A DNA stretch of 64,000 bases, from the NCBI RefSeq assembly GCF_006636205.1, contig NZ_VIGB01000003.1, positions 62,001 to 126,000 of the forward strand, given 5' to 3'. The position numbers and the translations under genes were made by a program. Numbering within the stretch: position 1 is the stretch's first letter; each line of letters starts with the position of its first letter. The notes under the pieces are model-generated. The model made no database searches. It was not told the origin of the DNA and saw only the letters and a program-made list of their open reading frames with translations. Below are positions 41,893 through 50,511 of the stretch, in pieces. The DNA comes from Kitasatospora acidiphila (GTDB taxonomy: Bacteria > Actinomycetota > Actinomycetes > Streptomycetales > Streptomycetaceae).

Positions 41893-42729
41893 ATGGCGGG
41901 GGACTTCGACGCATGGGCCGAGCAGGCCGGGCTGGGCGCGTTCCGGGGAGCGTTCCAGCCCGCGCGGCGGCCGAAGTGGGCGGAGCGGAAGACCGGCGAG
42001 CAGGTGGGCCTGGTGATCGCCATGGTGATCACCGTCGGCGTGCTGGGGCTGATCGCCACCGCGCTCTCCTCCGCGAACCCGGTGGTGGGCATCGTCCTGA
42101 TCGCGCTCATTCTCGGCGTCTTCGCGCTGAGTGTCACCGGAACGAGGGTCCAGACGCGCGCCAACGTCGGCCGTGAACTGCGCTTCTACGACCGGGGCGT
42201 GGCGGTGGTCGGCACCGGCGGCGCGACCATGGTGCCGTACCGCTGGGAGGAGATGTCCGTCCTGCAGGAGATCACCAAGCACTACCGCAACGGCAGGTAC
42301 GTCCGCACCACCTACGTGTACACGCTCTCCGGGCCGGGGGTCGAGCCCAGCCGGGTCAAGGGCGGGACGCTCGACGGCTTCGAGCATCCGGAGGCCTGGG
42401 GCGCGGAGATCCAGCAGCAGGTGACCGCCGTGCAGCTGCCGCCGGCCCTCGCCACCATCCGAGCCGGGCTCAACCTGGAGTTCGGCCCCTTCGCGCTGAA
42501 CGCCGAGCGGTTGAGCTCGGGCGACAAGTCGGTGGCCTGGTCGGAGGTGCAGGCGATCAAGACCGAGCGGGGCTTCCTCTCGGTGAAGCAGCAGGGCCGC
42601 TGGCTGAACATGACCACCAGGGCGGTCAGCCGGATCCCCAACTTCTTCGTCTTCCGCACCCTTGCCGACCACCTGGTCGAGGCCGCCCGCGGCCCGCAGC
42701 AGCACGGCGGCGCGGGCTACCGGGGTTAG
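41893..42729 (+). CDS. Membrane protein with PH-like cytosolic domain
   Basis: 278 residues. Two hydrophobic segments (about 36-58 and 60-78) are followed by a beta-rich region (LRFYDRGVAVVGTGGATMVPYRWEEMS) resembling DUF6585/PH-like domains of actinomycete membrane proteins. Function unknown. I chose the ATG at 41893, preceded by GTGAGGGAGACGG, rather than an earlier start at 41806 in a non-coding-looking stretch. Convergent with the VOC gene downstream. Confidence 0.8.
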   Translation: MAGDFDAWAEQAGLGAFRGAFQPARRPKWAERKTGEQVGLVIAMVITVGVLGLIATALSSANPVVGIVLIALILGVFALSVTGTRVQTRANVGRELRFYDRGVAVVGTGGATMVPYRWEEMSVLQEITKHYRNGRYVRTTYVYTLSGPGVEPSRVKGGTLDGFEHPEAWGAEIQQQVTAVQLPPALATIRAGLNLEFGPFALNAERLSSGDKSVAWSEVQAIKTERGFLSVKQQGRWLNMTTRAVSRIPNFFVFRTLADHLVEAARGPQQHGGAGYRG

Positions 42730-42774
42730 GGCCGCTCTTATGGATCATGCCGGGCGCGCGACGCCGGGGAGACC

Positions 42775-43251
42775 CTAGCCGCCCGCGTGAGCCTTCCGGA
42801 GGGCGGCGATGTCGAGCTTGCCCATGGCCATCATCGCGCGGGTGGCGCGGGCGGCCTTCTCCGGATCGGGGTCGCCGATCATCGCCGGGAGTTCGGCGGG
42901 AACGACCTGCCAGGAGAGGCCGAACTTGTCCTTCAGCCAGCCGCACGGCCCCGGCTGGCCGCCCTCCCCCAGTTTGTCCCAGTAGTGGTCGACCTCGGCC
43001 TGGTCGGCGCAGTGGATCTGGAACGAGATCGCCTCGGAGAAGGTGAACTGCGGGCCGCCGTTCAACCCGATGAACTTCTGCCCGTTGAGCTCGAACTCGA
43101 CCACCATCACCGACCCGGCCGGCCCCGGCCCGGTCTCGCCGTAGCGGGTGATCTGGCCGATCCGGGAGTTCGGGAAGATCGACAGGTAGTGGTTGGCGGC
43201 CTCCTCGGCCTGCCCGTCGAACCAGAGACAGGTGGTGAACTGACCAGTCAT
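42775..43251 (-). CDS. PhnB-like VOC-family protein
   Basis: 158 residues of the PhnB/3-demethylubiquinone-methyltransferase-like VOC subgroup: TTCLWFDGQAEEAANHYLSIF, NSRIGQITRYG, GPQFTFSEAISFQIHCADQ and KFGLSWQVVP. Despite older methyltransferase labels these are VOC-fold proteins of unknown activity. GGAGGTCCGCG precedes the ATG. It stands alone between convergent and co-directional genes. Confidence 0.9.
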   Translation of the reverse strand: MTGQFTTCLWFDGQAEEAANHYLSIFPNSRIGQITRYGETGPGPAGSVMVVEFELNGQKFIGLNGGPQFTFSEAISFQIHCADQAEVDHYWDKLGEGGQPGPCGWLKDKFGLSWQVVPAELPAMIGDPDPEKAARATRAMMAMGKLDIAALRKAHAGG

Positions 43252-43349
43252 CGCGGACCTCCAGCGGAGTGCGGGACGCAGCTGTGCTGCCTCCATCCGT
43301 ACCGCCTGGCACTGACACCGTGGCGCAGACGCGCCGCCGGGCACCGTGT

Positions 43350-44420
43350 TCACGCCCCCGTGGCCGCCGTCAGCAGGGCCTCGGCGGCGCCGGTGCGGGC
43401 GTAGAGGACGAAGCGGCCGACGCGGTGGGCGGTGACCAGGCCGGCGGCGCGCAGGGTGGTGAGGTGCTGGGAGACGCCGCCGGGGGTGATGCCGGTGCGC
43501 CGGGCGAGGTCGGTGGTGGAGGCGGGGGCGTGCAACTCGGTCAGCAGGAGTGCGCGGGACCGGCCGACGACCGCGGCGAGCGCCTCGGGCGCTGCTGCCG
43601 GCGCCTGCTCCCAGAGGGTGGCGACGCCGCGCGGCGGATAGCGCAGGGTCGGCTGCCAGCGCGGGCTGGTGATCGAGTAGACCTTGGAGCCGCCGAAGAC
43701 CGTGGGCACCAGCAGCAGGCCGCGGCCGCCGAGTTCCTGTTCGCCGGCGCAGTAGCGGTGCGGCACCTGCAGCGTGTCGTGTTCCCAACTCACGCCCGGG
43801 TCAAGGCTGTCCAGCAGCCGCTGGGCGCCGCCCTCGGCGAGCAGCCGGGCCCGGTGCAGCACGTCGCCGCGCAGCAGGGTGAGCATTCGCGGCCAGTAGG
43901 GTGCGAGCACCAGCTCCCAGTAGGCCTCGACGGTCTCGGCGAGTTCGGCCAGGCCGCGTTCCGGGTCCTCGGCGAGTCGGGTCAGCGGGCCTTCGGCGCG
44001 CGGGGTCAGCGGGCCCTCGGCGCGCGGGGTCGGCAGGTCCTCGGCGCGTGGGCTCGGCAGGTCCTCGGCGAGTCGGGTCAGGCGGGCCGGGTCGAGGGCG
44101 GCGACCGCCTCGCGGACCAGTTCGGGCGGGGTGGCCCGGAGCACCGCGAGCTCCAGGGCGAGGTCGGGCTCGGGCACCGACGGCGGCGGAGCGATGAACA
44201 CCGGCATCATCACCGGCGGCAGCGGCACCAGCGCGGCGAGCAGCGACCAGTCCAACCGGGCGGCCGCCAACCGGGCCCGTGCCGGTTCGAGCCAGGGCCG
44301 GTAGAGCGCCGGCCCGCCGGGCTGCCTGAGCATGCGCGCGCTCGCCATCACCTCCCAGAGCGGCGACACGGCGAACCGGGTCCTGGCGAGGTCGGCGGCG
44401 GTGAACGAGAGCGCGAGCAT
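43350..44420 (-). CDS. ArsR-family regulator with DUF5937-like N-terminal region
   Basis: 356 residues. The C-terminal 90 residues form an ArsR winged helix (RSRALLLTELHAPASTTDLARRTGITPGGVSQHLTTLRAAGLVT). The long N-terminal part (LSFTAADLARTRFAVSPLWEVMAS) is the DUF5937 type found in many actinomycete ArsR proteins. Residues about 112-150 are five 8-residue tandem repeats rich in Pro, Arg, Ala and Glu. No metal-binding CxC motif is visible. Divergent from the MFS exporter at 44518, its likely target. Confidence 0.9.
   Translation of the reverse strand: MLALSFTAADLARTRFAVSPLWEVMASARMLRQPGGPALYRPWLEPARARLAAARLDWSLLAALVPLPPVMMPVFIAPPPSVPEPDLALELAVLRATPPELVREAVAALDPARLTRLAEDLPSPRAEDLPTPRAEGPLTPRAEGPLTRLAEDPERGLAELAETVEAYWELVLAPYWPRMLTLLRGDVLHRARLLAEGGAQRLLDSLDPGVSWEHDTLQVPHRYCAGEQELGGRGLLLVPTVFGGSKVYSITSPRWQPTLRYPPRGVATLWEQAPAAAPEALAAVVGRSRALLLTELHAPASTTDLARRTGITPGGVSQHLTTLRAAGLVTAHRVGRFVLYARTGAAEALLTAATGA
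43965..44084. repeat. Five 24-bp tandem repeats (coding)
   Basis: Five units of 24 bp, each containing CCTCGGCG or CTTCGGCG, encode an 8-residue repeat in the linker of the ArsR protein (LPSPRAED, LPTPRAEG, PLTPRAEG and relatives). Copy number is likely to vary between strains. Confidence 0.85.
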
Positions 44421-44517
44421 GCAACCTCAGAGGATGTACCGGCGGCCGGGCGGCGATGGATTCAGCACACTCTAAATTCCTGGAGCAGCCCCGTCGACCT
44501 CCCCGAGAGTCTGCGTC

Positions 44518-45789
44518 ATGACCACCGCTCAGCAGACCTTGGCACAACCTCCGGCGCCCGCGCCGCGCAGCCTGCTCACCGAACGTCCGTTCCGCCTCCT
44601 CTACACCGCCGCCGCAGTCAGCAAGCTCGGCACCGCGGTGAGTTCACTGGCGATCCCGCTGGTGGCCGTCGTCGCCCTGCACGCCGACGCGGCGCAGGTC
44701 GGGTTGCTGGCCACGTTGAGCACGGTCGCCTTCCTGCTGATCGGCCTGCCCGCCGGCGCCTGGGTGGACCGCTCACCCAAGCGACCGGTGATGATCGCCG
44801 CCGATCTGGTCCGCGCGGCCGCGCTCGGCTCAGTACCGGCGGCCTGGGCGCTGGGCCGCCTGACCTTTGCCCACCTGTGCGCCGCCGTGCTGGTCAGCGG
44901 TGTGGCCACGGTCTTCTTCGACGTCGCGTCGCTGAGCAACCTGCCGGAGCTGGTCGGACGGGACCGGCTCACCGAGGCCAACGCGCACCTGGTCACAACT
45001 GACGCGCTCACCCAGATCGGCGGCCGCACCGTCGGCGGGCTACTGCTCGCCGCGGTGGCCGCACCGGCGGCGGTGCTGGTGGACGCGGCCAGCTACCTGT
45101 GGTCGGCGGCCTGCCTGCTGCGCCTCGGCCCGGGGACCACCCCGGCCCCGCGCGCGGATCGCCGCGCGGGGATCCGCCAGGAGATCGGCGCGGGGCTGCG
45201 GTTCGTCTGGCGGGACCCGGTGCTGCGACCGATCGCGCTGGCCGGCGGCTGCACCAATCTGTCGATCCAGCTCAGCCAGACGGTGCTCCCGCTGCTGATC
45301 ACCCGCGAGTTGGGCCTGCCGTCCTGGGTGCTGGGCCTGTTCTTCGCGGTGGGCGGGCTCGGTGTGCTGCTCGGTTCGCGCTGCGCCCGGCCGCTGGCCC
45401 GGCGGTTCGGCGCGGGTCGGGTGCTGTGGCTGATGGGCCTGGCGGTGGCGCCGTTCGGGCTGCTGATCGCGCTGGTCGACCGGGGCGGCTGGCTCTGGGC
45501 GGCGGCCCTCGGCTGGTTGGTGACCACCTTCAAGGTCGGGATCGACAATGTGGTGAAGGTCAGCTTCCGGCAGGCCGTCACCCCGGACCACATGCTGGGC
45601 CGGATGAACGCCACGATGCGGTTCGTGCTGACGGGTGCGCTCTGCGTCGGCTCGGCCCTGGCCGGCCTGTTGGGCACCGTCCTCGGCGTGCGGGCCGCGC
45701 TCTGGGCGGCCGCGGTGGGTCTCGCGCTGGTCTGGGTGCCGATCGCCCGCTCGCCGCTGCGCCGGGTGCGGGCGCTGCCCGGGACCTGA
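44518..45789 (+). CDS. MFS exporter (MFS_3/EntS-like)
   Basis: 423 residues with about 12 membrane segments: RLLYTAAAVSKLGTAVSSLAIPL (helix 1), LPAGAWVDRSPKRPVMI (loop 2-3 motif). It resembles enterobactin-exporter and macrolide-efflux MFS proteins. Divergent from the ArsR regulator across 97 bp that include the AT-richer CTCTAAATTCCTGGAG, a likely promoter/operator. Substrate unknown. Confidence 0.9.
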   Translation: MTTAQQTLAQPPAPAPRSLLTERPFRLLYTAAAVSKLGTAVSSLAIPLVAVVALHADAAQVGLLATLSTVAFLLIGLPAGAWVDRSPKRPVMIAADLVRAAALGSVPAAWALGRLTFAHLCAAVLVSGVATVFFDVASLSNLPELVGRDRLTEANAHLVTTDALTQIGGRTVGGLLLAAVAAPAAVLVDAASYLWSAACLLRLGPGTTPAPRADRRAGIRQEIGAGLRFVWRDPVLRPIALAGGCTNLSIQLSQTVLPLLITRELGLPSWVLGLFFAVGGLGVLLGSRCARPLARRFGAGRVLWLMGLAVAPFGLLIALVDRGGWLWAAALGWLVTTFKVGIDNVVKVSFRQAVTPDHMLGRMNATMRFVLTGALCVGSALAGLLGTVLGVRAALWAAAVGLALVWVPIARSPLRRVRALPGT

Positions 45790-45934
45790 TGCGGGTGAGT
45801 GCCCGGTTCGGCCAGTGCGCCCATGAGTTCGCCCACGCCATCGGACTACGCTACGACCGCACACCGCTCGCTCTACGCCCGCTGCTCGCACAAGCTGCTG
45901 TGGACCGCGGCCCACGACGTGATGAGAGGCTCCG

Positions 45935-46414
45935 ATGGGTTCGTTCGATGTGCCCCTTGGTGGCGAACGCACACAACTCACCGCGTTCATCGAGGAATAC
46001 CGCAGTGCCATCGAGGCGACTCTCGACGGTCTCACCGAGGAACAGGCCCGCCGCCGCCTCGTCCCGTCGGCGACGACGTTGCTCGGGCTACTCAAGCACG
46101 TCACGTGGATGCAGCGGGTGTGGTTCGAGGAGTGCGTCGGCGGCACGTCCCGCCAGGAACTCGGCCTGGTGCAGGGTCCGGACGAGTCCTTCCGGCTCTC
46201 CGACGACGACACGATCGCCTCGGTCACGGCGTCCCACCGGGCAGCCTGCGCCACGGCCCGGACGGCGGTCGCGGACCTGCCACTGGACGCCGTGGTGACC
46301 GGTCACCGAACCGGACCACGCACGCTTCGCTGGGTATACCTGCAGGTTCTGCGGGAGCTGGCCCACCATTGCGGACACGCCGACATCCTGCGCGAACAGG
46401 TCCTTGCCGACTGA
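45935..46414 (+). CDS. DinB/DUF664-family protein
   Basis: 159 residues of the DinB-like four-helix fold, DUF664 subgroup: TLLGLLKHVTWMQRVWFEE (first metal His), and ELAHHCGHADILRE (His pair) near the C-terminus. These are metal-dependent thiol transferases, in actinomycetes often mycothiol-dependent. Substrate unknown. GAGAGGCTCCG precedes the ATG. The 145 bp before it hold nothing recognisable. Confidence 0.9.
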   Translation: MGSFDVPLGGERTQLTAFIEEYRSAIEATLDGLTEEQARRRLVPSATTLLGLLKHVTWMQRVWFEECVGGTSRQELGLVQGPDESFRLSDDDTIASVTASHRAACATARTAVADLPLDAVVTGHRTGPRTLRWVYLQVLRELAHHCGHADILREQVLAD

Positions 46415-46481
46415 GTCGACGGAACGCGACGCACTGCCCGTGCTGGCACCGCAACTCCGACGCCGCCCTGGGTATCGACGG

Positions 46482-46907
46482 TCAGGCTGCTCGGACCTGA
46501 AGCTCACACCACGCCGCCTTGCCGAGAGCACCGAGCGGTCGCACGCCCCACTCCTTGGCGAGTTGATCGACCAGCAGCAGGCCGCGCCCGCCCTCCCGGG
46601 CGCAGTTCTCCTGGATCACGGCCAAGCCCAGGGCACTTCCGTCGGCGACCCCGATGTGCAGGCGGTCCCCGCAGAGGCACCAGGCGACGGCGGCGGTCTC
46701 ACCGCCGTGCAGCAGTGCGTTGCCCGCGAGTTCGGAGAGGATCAGGCAGGCGTCATCGGGGTCCAGCCCAAAGCTGGTGAGGTGGTCGCGGAGTCGATGG
46801 CGCGCCAGCCGAAGCGTGGAGCGGGAGACGAGCGCGAGAACGATGCCTCCTCCGGAGCCATCGGACTGGCCGTCAACGATCGATGCCTGGAAAGGAACAA
46901 GACGCAT
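46482..46907 (-). CDS. RsbW-like ATP-binding regulatory protein (HATPase_c_2)
   Basis: 141 residues with a GHKL ATPase fold: ACLILSELAGNALLHGG (N-box, about residue 60), IGVADGSALG (G1 box) and EGGRGLLLVDQLAKEWGV (G2 box). Such proteins are anti-sigma factor-like kinases in Streptomyces, and genes of this type accompany WhiJ/DUF397 pairs. The partner sigma or anti-anti-sigma is not in the window. The gap to the upstream 71-residue ORF holds a GC-rich hairpin. Confidence 0.9.
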   Translation of the reverse strand: MRLVPFQASIVDGQSDGSGGGIVLALVSRSTLRLARHRLRDHLTSFGLDPDDACLILSELAGNALLHGGETAAVAWCLCGDRLHIGVADGSALGLAVIQENCAREGGRGLLLVDQLAKEWGVRPLGALGKAAWCELQVRAA

Positions 46908-46951
46908 TGCGGAACTCCTGTGCAGATGGATCGCCCCCTGCTGGTGTGGTG

Positions 46952-46998
46952 GCCCGCCCCGGCCAACCGCCGTGCACGGTACGGCAACCGGGGCGGGC
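46952..46998. terminator. Hairpin between 71-aa ORF and HATPase gene
   Basis: GCCCGCCCCGG (46952-46962) and CCGGGGCGGGC (46988-46998) form an 11-bp perfect stem with a 25-nt loop that itself contains CCGTGCACGG. Likely terminator of the 71-residue gene, or part of the HATPase leader. Confidence 0.55.
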
Positions 46999-47121
46999 GG
47001 CCCGCGCGGCCGTCTTCCCCAAGCTCGGCTACGCGGGAGTCAGTGGTGCTGCCCGGTCCCGATGCAGGGCAACGCCCCTTGTTCGGACCGGAGTTGGTCC
47101 GGTGTCGACCGGACGGTGCGG

Positions 47122-47337
47122 TCAGCCCGACCCCGGGTCGACGGCCGCCTCCCTGAGGGAGCGAACGACTTCGAGGTGCGCCTGCCTCATCAGGGTCAGC
47201 ATTGCGTCCACCTCGCGGTCGCCGGCTCCGCCACGGTCGGCCACCTGGCGGTCCAACTGCTGGCCAAGGGAGCGAAGTTCGGCAAGGGATGCGAGACGGC
47301 GATCGGCGGGACGGCGGTTGGCCATGATCATGGTCAT
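47122..47337 (-). CDS. Small helical protein next to the WhiJ-type cluster (71 aa)
   Basis: 71 residues, predicted mostly helical: SLAELRSLGQQLDRQVADR and DAMLTLMRQAHLEVVRSLREA, with heptad-like hydrophobic spacing and no cysteines. GAAGAGGAATCCC precedes the ATG at 47337. I recognise no family. It lies between the HATPase and the XRE regulator, both of which are cluster members, so it may be a partner or antisigma-like peptide in the same switch. Confidence 0.6.
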   Translation of the reverse strand: MTMIMANRRPADRRLASLAELRSLGQQLDRQVADRGGAGDREVDAMLTLMRQAHLEVVRSLREAAVDPGSG

Positions 47338-47606
47338 TGGGATTCCTCTTCGTGGCGGGAGTAGCTGGGGCGCGGCCTGGCGCTGTGCGCGCCGGTGATC
47401 CACACCAGTGCGCCTGGTCGGCATGCTGGCCATGGAGGCGCCTACGGCGCCCTGGCGGCCAGCCGGGGGACGCAAGCCGGCGGTTGGCGCCGATTTTGCG
47501 TCAACGAATGACTCCTCTCCGTGCTCGGTACGTCACTAGGATCGGCACGCAGGAGGCCGAAGGCCAGTGTTTTGACCCGCACCAGATCGGCAGGTAACAG
47601 TCTCTG

Positions 47607-48443
47607 ATGGTCGAGTTGACGCGTGAACCTGATGCAACGTCATCTCCTGCTTTGCGCTTCGGCGCGGAGCTTCGCAGGCAGCGGCGGTCGCGGGGGTGGT
47701 CTCAGATCAAGCTTGCCCACCTCCTTGGATGCTCGCACGGGTGGATCTCGCTCATCGAAAGAGGGAAGCGCACTTGTGACCCGCACCTCGCAGTAAAAGC
47801 CGATGAGGTGTTCGATACCGGCGGAACGTTCGTCGAGCTGTACCGCCGCATCAAGACCGCGGCCCTGCTGGAGGGCTTCGAAGAATTCACTGACTGCGAG
47901 ACGCGCTGCCGCCGACTGCGCACCTTCGAACTCGGTGTGATCCCGGGACTCTTCCAGACCCAGCGCTATGCGGCGGCTATGGAGGCAGCGGCAGTAGAGC
48001 GCGGCTCCATCACCCAGGCACAGGCCGACGAGCGAGTCTCCTATCTCGCAGCTCGGCAGCGGCGGGTCCTGGAACAGCAGCGGCCCCCGGTCATCCATGC
48101 GGTCATGTGCGAAAGCTGCCTGCGCCGCCCGGTCGGCGGCCCTGAGGTGATGGCAGAGCAGTTCGACCACTTGGAGGCGCTGGCACGACGCCCTCACATC
48201 ACTATCCAAGTGGCCCCGTTCAGCCTGGCGGAGCAACGCCCGTTCCTGCTGCCCGTGGTGCTGCTGACCCTGCCCGACCACTCGGTCGTGGCGTATGCCG
48301 AGTCCCAGCTACGGGGCCACCTTGAGCGTGGGCGGAACGCCGTAGCGGCACTGGAGAGAGACTACGATCAACTCCAGGTGGAGGCGCCCTCGAAGACGGC
48401 TTCACTGGCCAAGATCCGCGCGGCTCGGAAGGACCTGGAATGA
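47607..48443 (+). CDS. XRE-family regulator with DUF5753 (WhiJ/Scr1 type)
   Basis: 278 residues: HTH at about 20-75 (LRRQRRSRGWSQIKLAHLLGCSHGWISLIERGKR) and the DUF5753 effector domain (GVIPGLFQTQRYAAAM; VMCESCLRRPVGG; ITIQVAPFS). This is the WhiJ-like regulator type that works with DUF397 proteins in Streptomyces development and antibiotic control. The stop overlaps the DUF397 start by four bases. Base composition is less GC-rich than neighbours. CACTAGGATC at 47535 resembles its -10 region. Confidence 0.93.
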   Translation: MVELTREPDATSSPALRFGAELRRQRRSRGWSQIKLAHLLGCSHGWISLIERGKRTCDPHLAVKADEVFDTGGTFVELYRRIKTAALLEGFEEFTDCETRCRRLRTFELGVIPGLFQTQRYAAAMEAAAVERGSITQAQADERVSYLAARQRRVLEQQRPPVIHAVMCESCLRRPVGGPEVMAEQFDHLEALARRPHITIQVAPFSLAEQRPFLLPVVLLTLPDHSVVAYAESQLRGHLERGRNAVAALERDYDQLQVEAPSKTASLAKIRAARKDLE

Positions 48444-48649
48444 GCAACATCAACCTCGACAGCGCCCAGTGGGTGAAGTCGACTTACAGCGGCAACGGCG
48501 GGAACTGCCTCGAGATCGCTGCTAACCTCCCCGCTGTCATGCTCGTCCGCGACTCCAAGGACCCCGAGGGCCCGGCCCTGACCTTCACCGCCGAGGGCTT
48601 CACCGCCTTCGTCCAGGGTGTGAAGAACGGTTCCTTCGAAGCTATCTGA
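48440..48649 (+). CDS. DUF397 protein
   Basis: 69 residues with the DUF397 signature WVKSTYSGNGGNCLEIA and VRDSKDPEGPALTFTAEGFTAFV. DUF397 proteins antagonise or cooperate with the WhiJ-type XRE regulator encoded immediately upstream. The ATG overlaps the upstream TGA, giving translational coupling and a fixed protein ratio. Confidence 0.93.
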   Translation: MSNINLDSAQWVKSTYSGNGGNCLEIAANLPAVMLVRDSKDPEGPALTFTAEGFTAFVQGVKNGSFEAI

Positions 48650-48651
48650 CT

Positions 48652-48677
48652 CCACGTCAAGCACTCGCCAGCCCCGG
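48652..48677. repeat. Left copy of 26-bp direct repeat flanking a four-gene block
   Basis: This segment (contains CACGTCAAGCACTCG) recurs at 51647-51672 with two mismatches. It starts two bases after the DUF397 stop codon region; the other copy lies 18 bp after the TetR stop. The pair brackets the DUF1963, cupin, NTF2 and TetR genes. Confidence 0.7.
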
Positions 48678-48762
48678 TAGGCAGCAGCACCCGCCCGCCG
48701 GGGCCAGCTCATCCGCGCCCGGGACCTGCCAGAACTGCTCCCAGCCGGAATCCCAGCAGTGC

Positions 48763-49785
48763 CTACTGGATGCTCCACCGGTGCGGATGTTCCGGCCTCG
48801 CGGGGCAGGTGAAGACGTTCAGCAGCCCGTGCCGGCCGAAGGCCAGCCGGGTGGGGCTGGGGTCGTGTAGGTGTGCCGGGAGGCGACCGTCCTCCACCGG
48901 TGTCCAGCTGACGCAGCCGTCCCATTCCCGGCTGTCCAAGGTCACCAGCAGGGCCATGGGCGTGCCACAGGCCGCGCAGGTCATGGCGTGCGGGTCGGTG
49001 CTGTGCCAGGAGGGGAAGCCACCGACGCGGTAGCCGGGCGGGATCGACAGGTCGTGCTGGTAGGTGAGCACGTCGGCGTCCGGGTCCTTGTCCGACTTCC
49101 GCTCCTGCCTCTCCTCCCAGGCATCGATCTTGGACTGCAGGCGGGCGGGCAGCGTTCCCACGTAGGGATAGGTCGCCACCTGTTCGGGGTGCAGCACGCA
49201 TGGCTCGGGCACCGCGCCCTCGAACCCGACCAGCAGCGGCTCCGGTGCCGCGCGCAGCGGCTCGCTGACCTGGTCGGATCGGCGCCAGGCCACGCGCAAG
49301 GCGGGGCCGTAGCCGCTCGGACCATGGGCCTCGAACGGGCACCAGAGCACTTGCAGCAGATCGCAGCCATCCGGCCCGACCGGCAGGCCCGGCACGTCCC
49401 GCTGGTACAGCTGGACCAAGCCGATCAACGGGACCGGATCGGTGTCCGCGAGGTCGGGCACGCGGTGCTTGCGCTCCAACTCCTTGAGCAGGAGCCGTTC
49501 CTCATTCGTCGGCCCCGGGGCCGCATCGCGGGCCCAGGCCTGTGCGAGCAGCTGCCGCCGCCGGCGGATGTCCGCGATCCGGTAGCCGCGCCCTCGTCGG
49601 TGCGGCTCGGTGCACACCGGCCACGGTTCGTCCACGGGCCAGAGCAGTGGGCCGCCGATCGAGCTGACGGAGGCGTCCGGGCTCCCGGCCCGCGGGTGCA
49701 GCCGGGTCGTCACGCCACGGTGGTCGGCCAGCCTCGGGAAGAGCTCTTCGACATCCAGCGGTCGGGGCGGCGTGGTCCTGGTCAT
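48763..49785 (-). CDS. DUF1963-family protein with zinc-finger-like CxxC
   Basis: 340 residues. The opening SSIGGPLLWPVDEPWPVC is typical of DUF1963/YwqG-like proteins. A MTCAACGTPM segment (about residue 270) suits zinc binding together with later residues near the C-terminus. Function unknown. The ATG at 49785 gives a compact N-terminus; 49797 is an alternative. It is the first gene inside the repeat-flanked block. The 110 bp between its stop and the DUF397 gene hold no gene I can identify. Confidence 0.8.
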   Translation of the reverse strand: MTRTTPPRPLDVEELFPRLADHRGVTTRLHPRAGSPDASVSSIGGPLLWPVDEPWPVCTEPHRRGRGYRIADIRRRRQLLAQAWARDAAPGPTNEERLLLKELERKHRVPDLADTDPVPLIGLVQLYQRDVPGLPVGPDGCDLLQVLWCPFEAHGPSGYGPALRVAWRRSDQVSEPLRAAPEPLLVGFEGAVPEPCVLHPEQVATYPYVGTLPARLQSKIDAWEERQERKSDKDPDADVLTYQHDLSIPPGYRVGGFPSWHSTDPHAMTCAACGTPMALLVTLDSREWDGCVSWTPVEDGRLPAHLHDPSPTRLAFGRHGLLNVFTCPARPEHPHRWSIQ

Positions 49786-49987
49786 GGCCGTGACCATAGA
49801 TCACCGCGCCGACCCGGCCTCGTCCAGGACTGTCCAAGCCGCTGAGGAGCCGCGACGGCCCGGGGAGTGCCGCCCCTGCAACACCAACGTCAGGAGAGCG
49901 TGGCAGACGGTCTCCGACTCGCGGACACGCACCTGCTGGAGGGTCCAGCCGGGGACTGACGCCGCATCGGGCCGACGCGAGGTGTGC

Positions 49988-50449
49988 CTATTCCTCGTAT
50001 CGGATGCCGTGGCGGGCGGCGATGGCGTTCAGCTTCGCGGGATCGATGCGTCCGTCGGTGCCCTGCACTGCCGGTCCGGCTTCGGCCATGTCCTCCATGT
50101 AGCACTCCCAGCCGCCCGGCGACGACATCTGCAGCACCCGAGGGGGAACCTCGGTGGCGCGGCTCAGGGCATGAGGCACACCGTGGGGCAGGAGGACGAA
50201 TGATCCGGCCGGGAACACGAGGTCCTCTCCGTCGAAGTGAACGCCGAGTTCACCTTCCAGGACGTAGATCATCTCGTCGGAGGCTTCATGTGTGTGCCGG
50301 GGAATGTCGTGCGCGAGGGTGACCTCCAGCAGGGAGAGGCGGCCCTCGGTGTCCTGGGTGTTCGCCTTGACCTGCAGGGGCGCAGGCAGGGCGACACGGC
50401 CCGGCCGTCGTTCGCCGGTGAGCAGCTTGATGAACCGTTCCTTCGACAT
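49988..50449 (-). CDS. Cupin-domain protein
   Basis: 153 residues with a single cupin barrel: motif 1 IPRHTHEASDEMIYVLEGELG (His-x-His, Glu) and motif 2 FPAGSFVLLPHGVPHAL (second His). Such small cupins bind a metal and act as dioxygenases, isomerases or sugar binders; I cannot specify which. It follows the NTF2-like gene on the same strand at 62 bp, with a TGACG-N3-CGTCA palindrome between them, and probably belongs to the same TetR-controlled unit. Confidence 0.9.
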   Translation of the reverse strand: MSKERFIKLLTGERRPGRVALPAPLQVKANTQDTEGRLSLLEVTLAHDIPRHTHEASDEMIYVLEGELGVHFDGEDLVFPAGSFVLLPHGVPHALSRATEVPPRVLQMSSPGGWECYMEDMAEAGPAVQGTDGRIDPAKLNAIAARHGIRYEE

Positions 50450-50511
50450 GCGGATCCTGCCGATCTTTCGTCTGGTCGGGTTGGGGTGACGCGCCGTCAG
50501 TGATGTCGCCG

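Noticed and set aside
48678..48762. Remnant coding sequence between DUF397 and DUF1963 genes
   Set aside because: One frame reads QLIRARDLPELLPAG-like text, but no family match is evident and the stretch is too short to support a pseudogene call.
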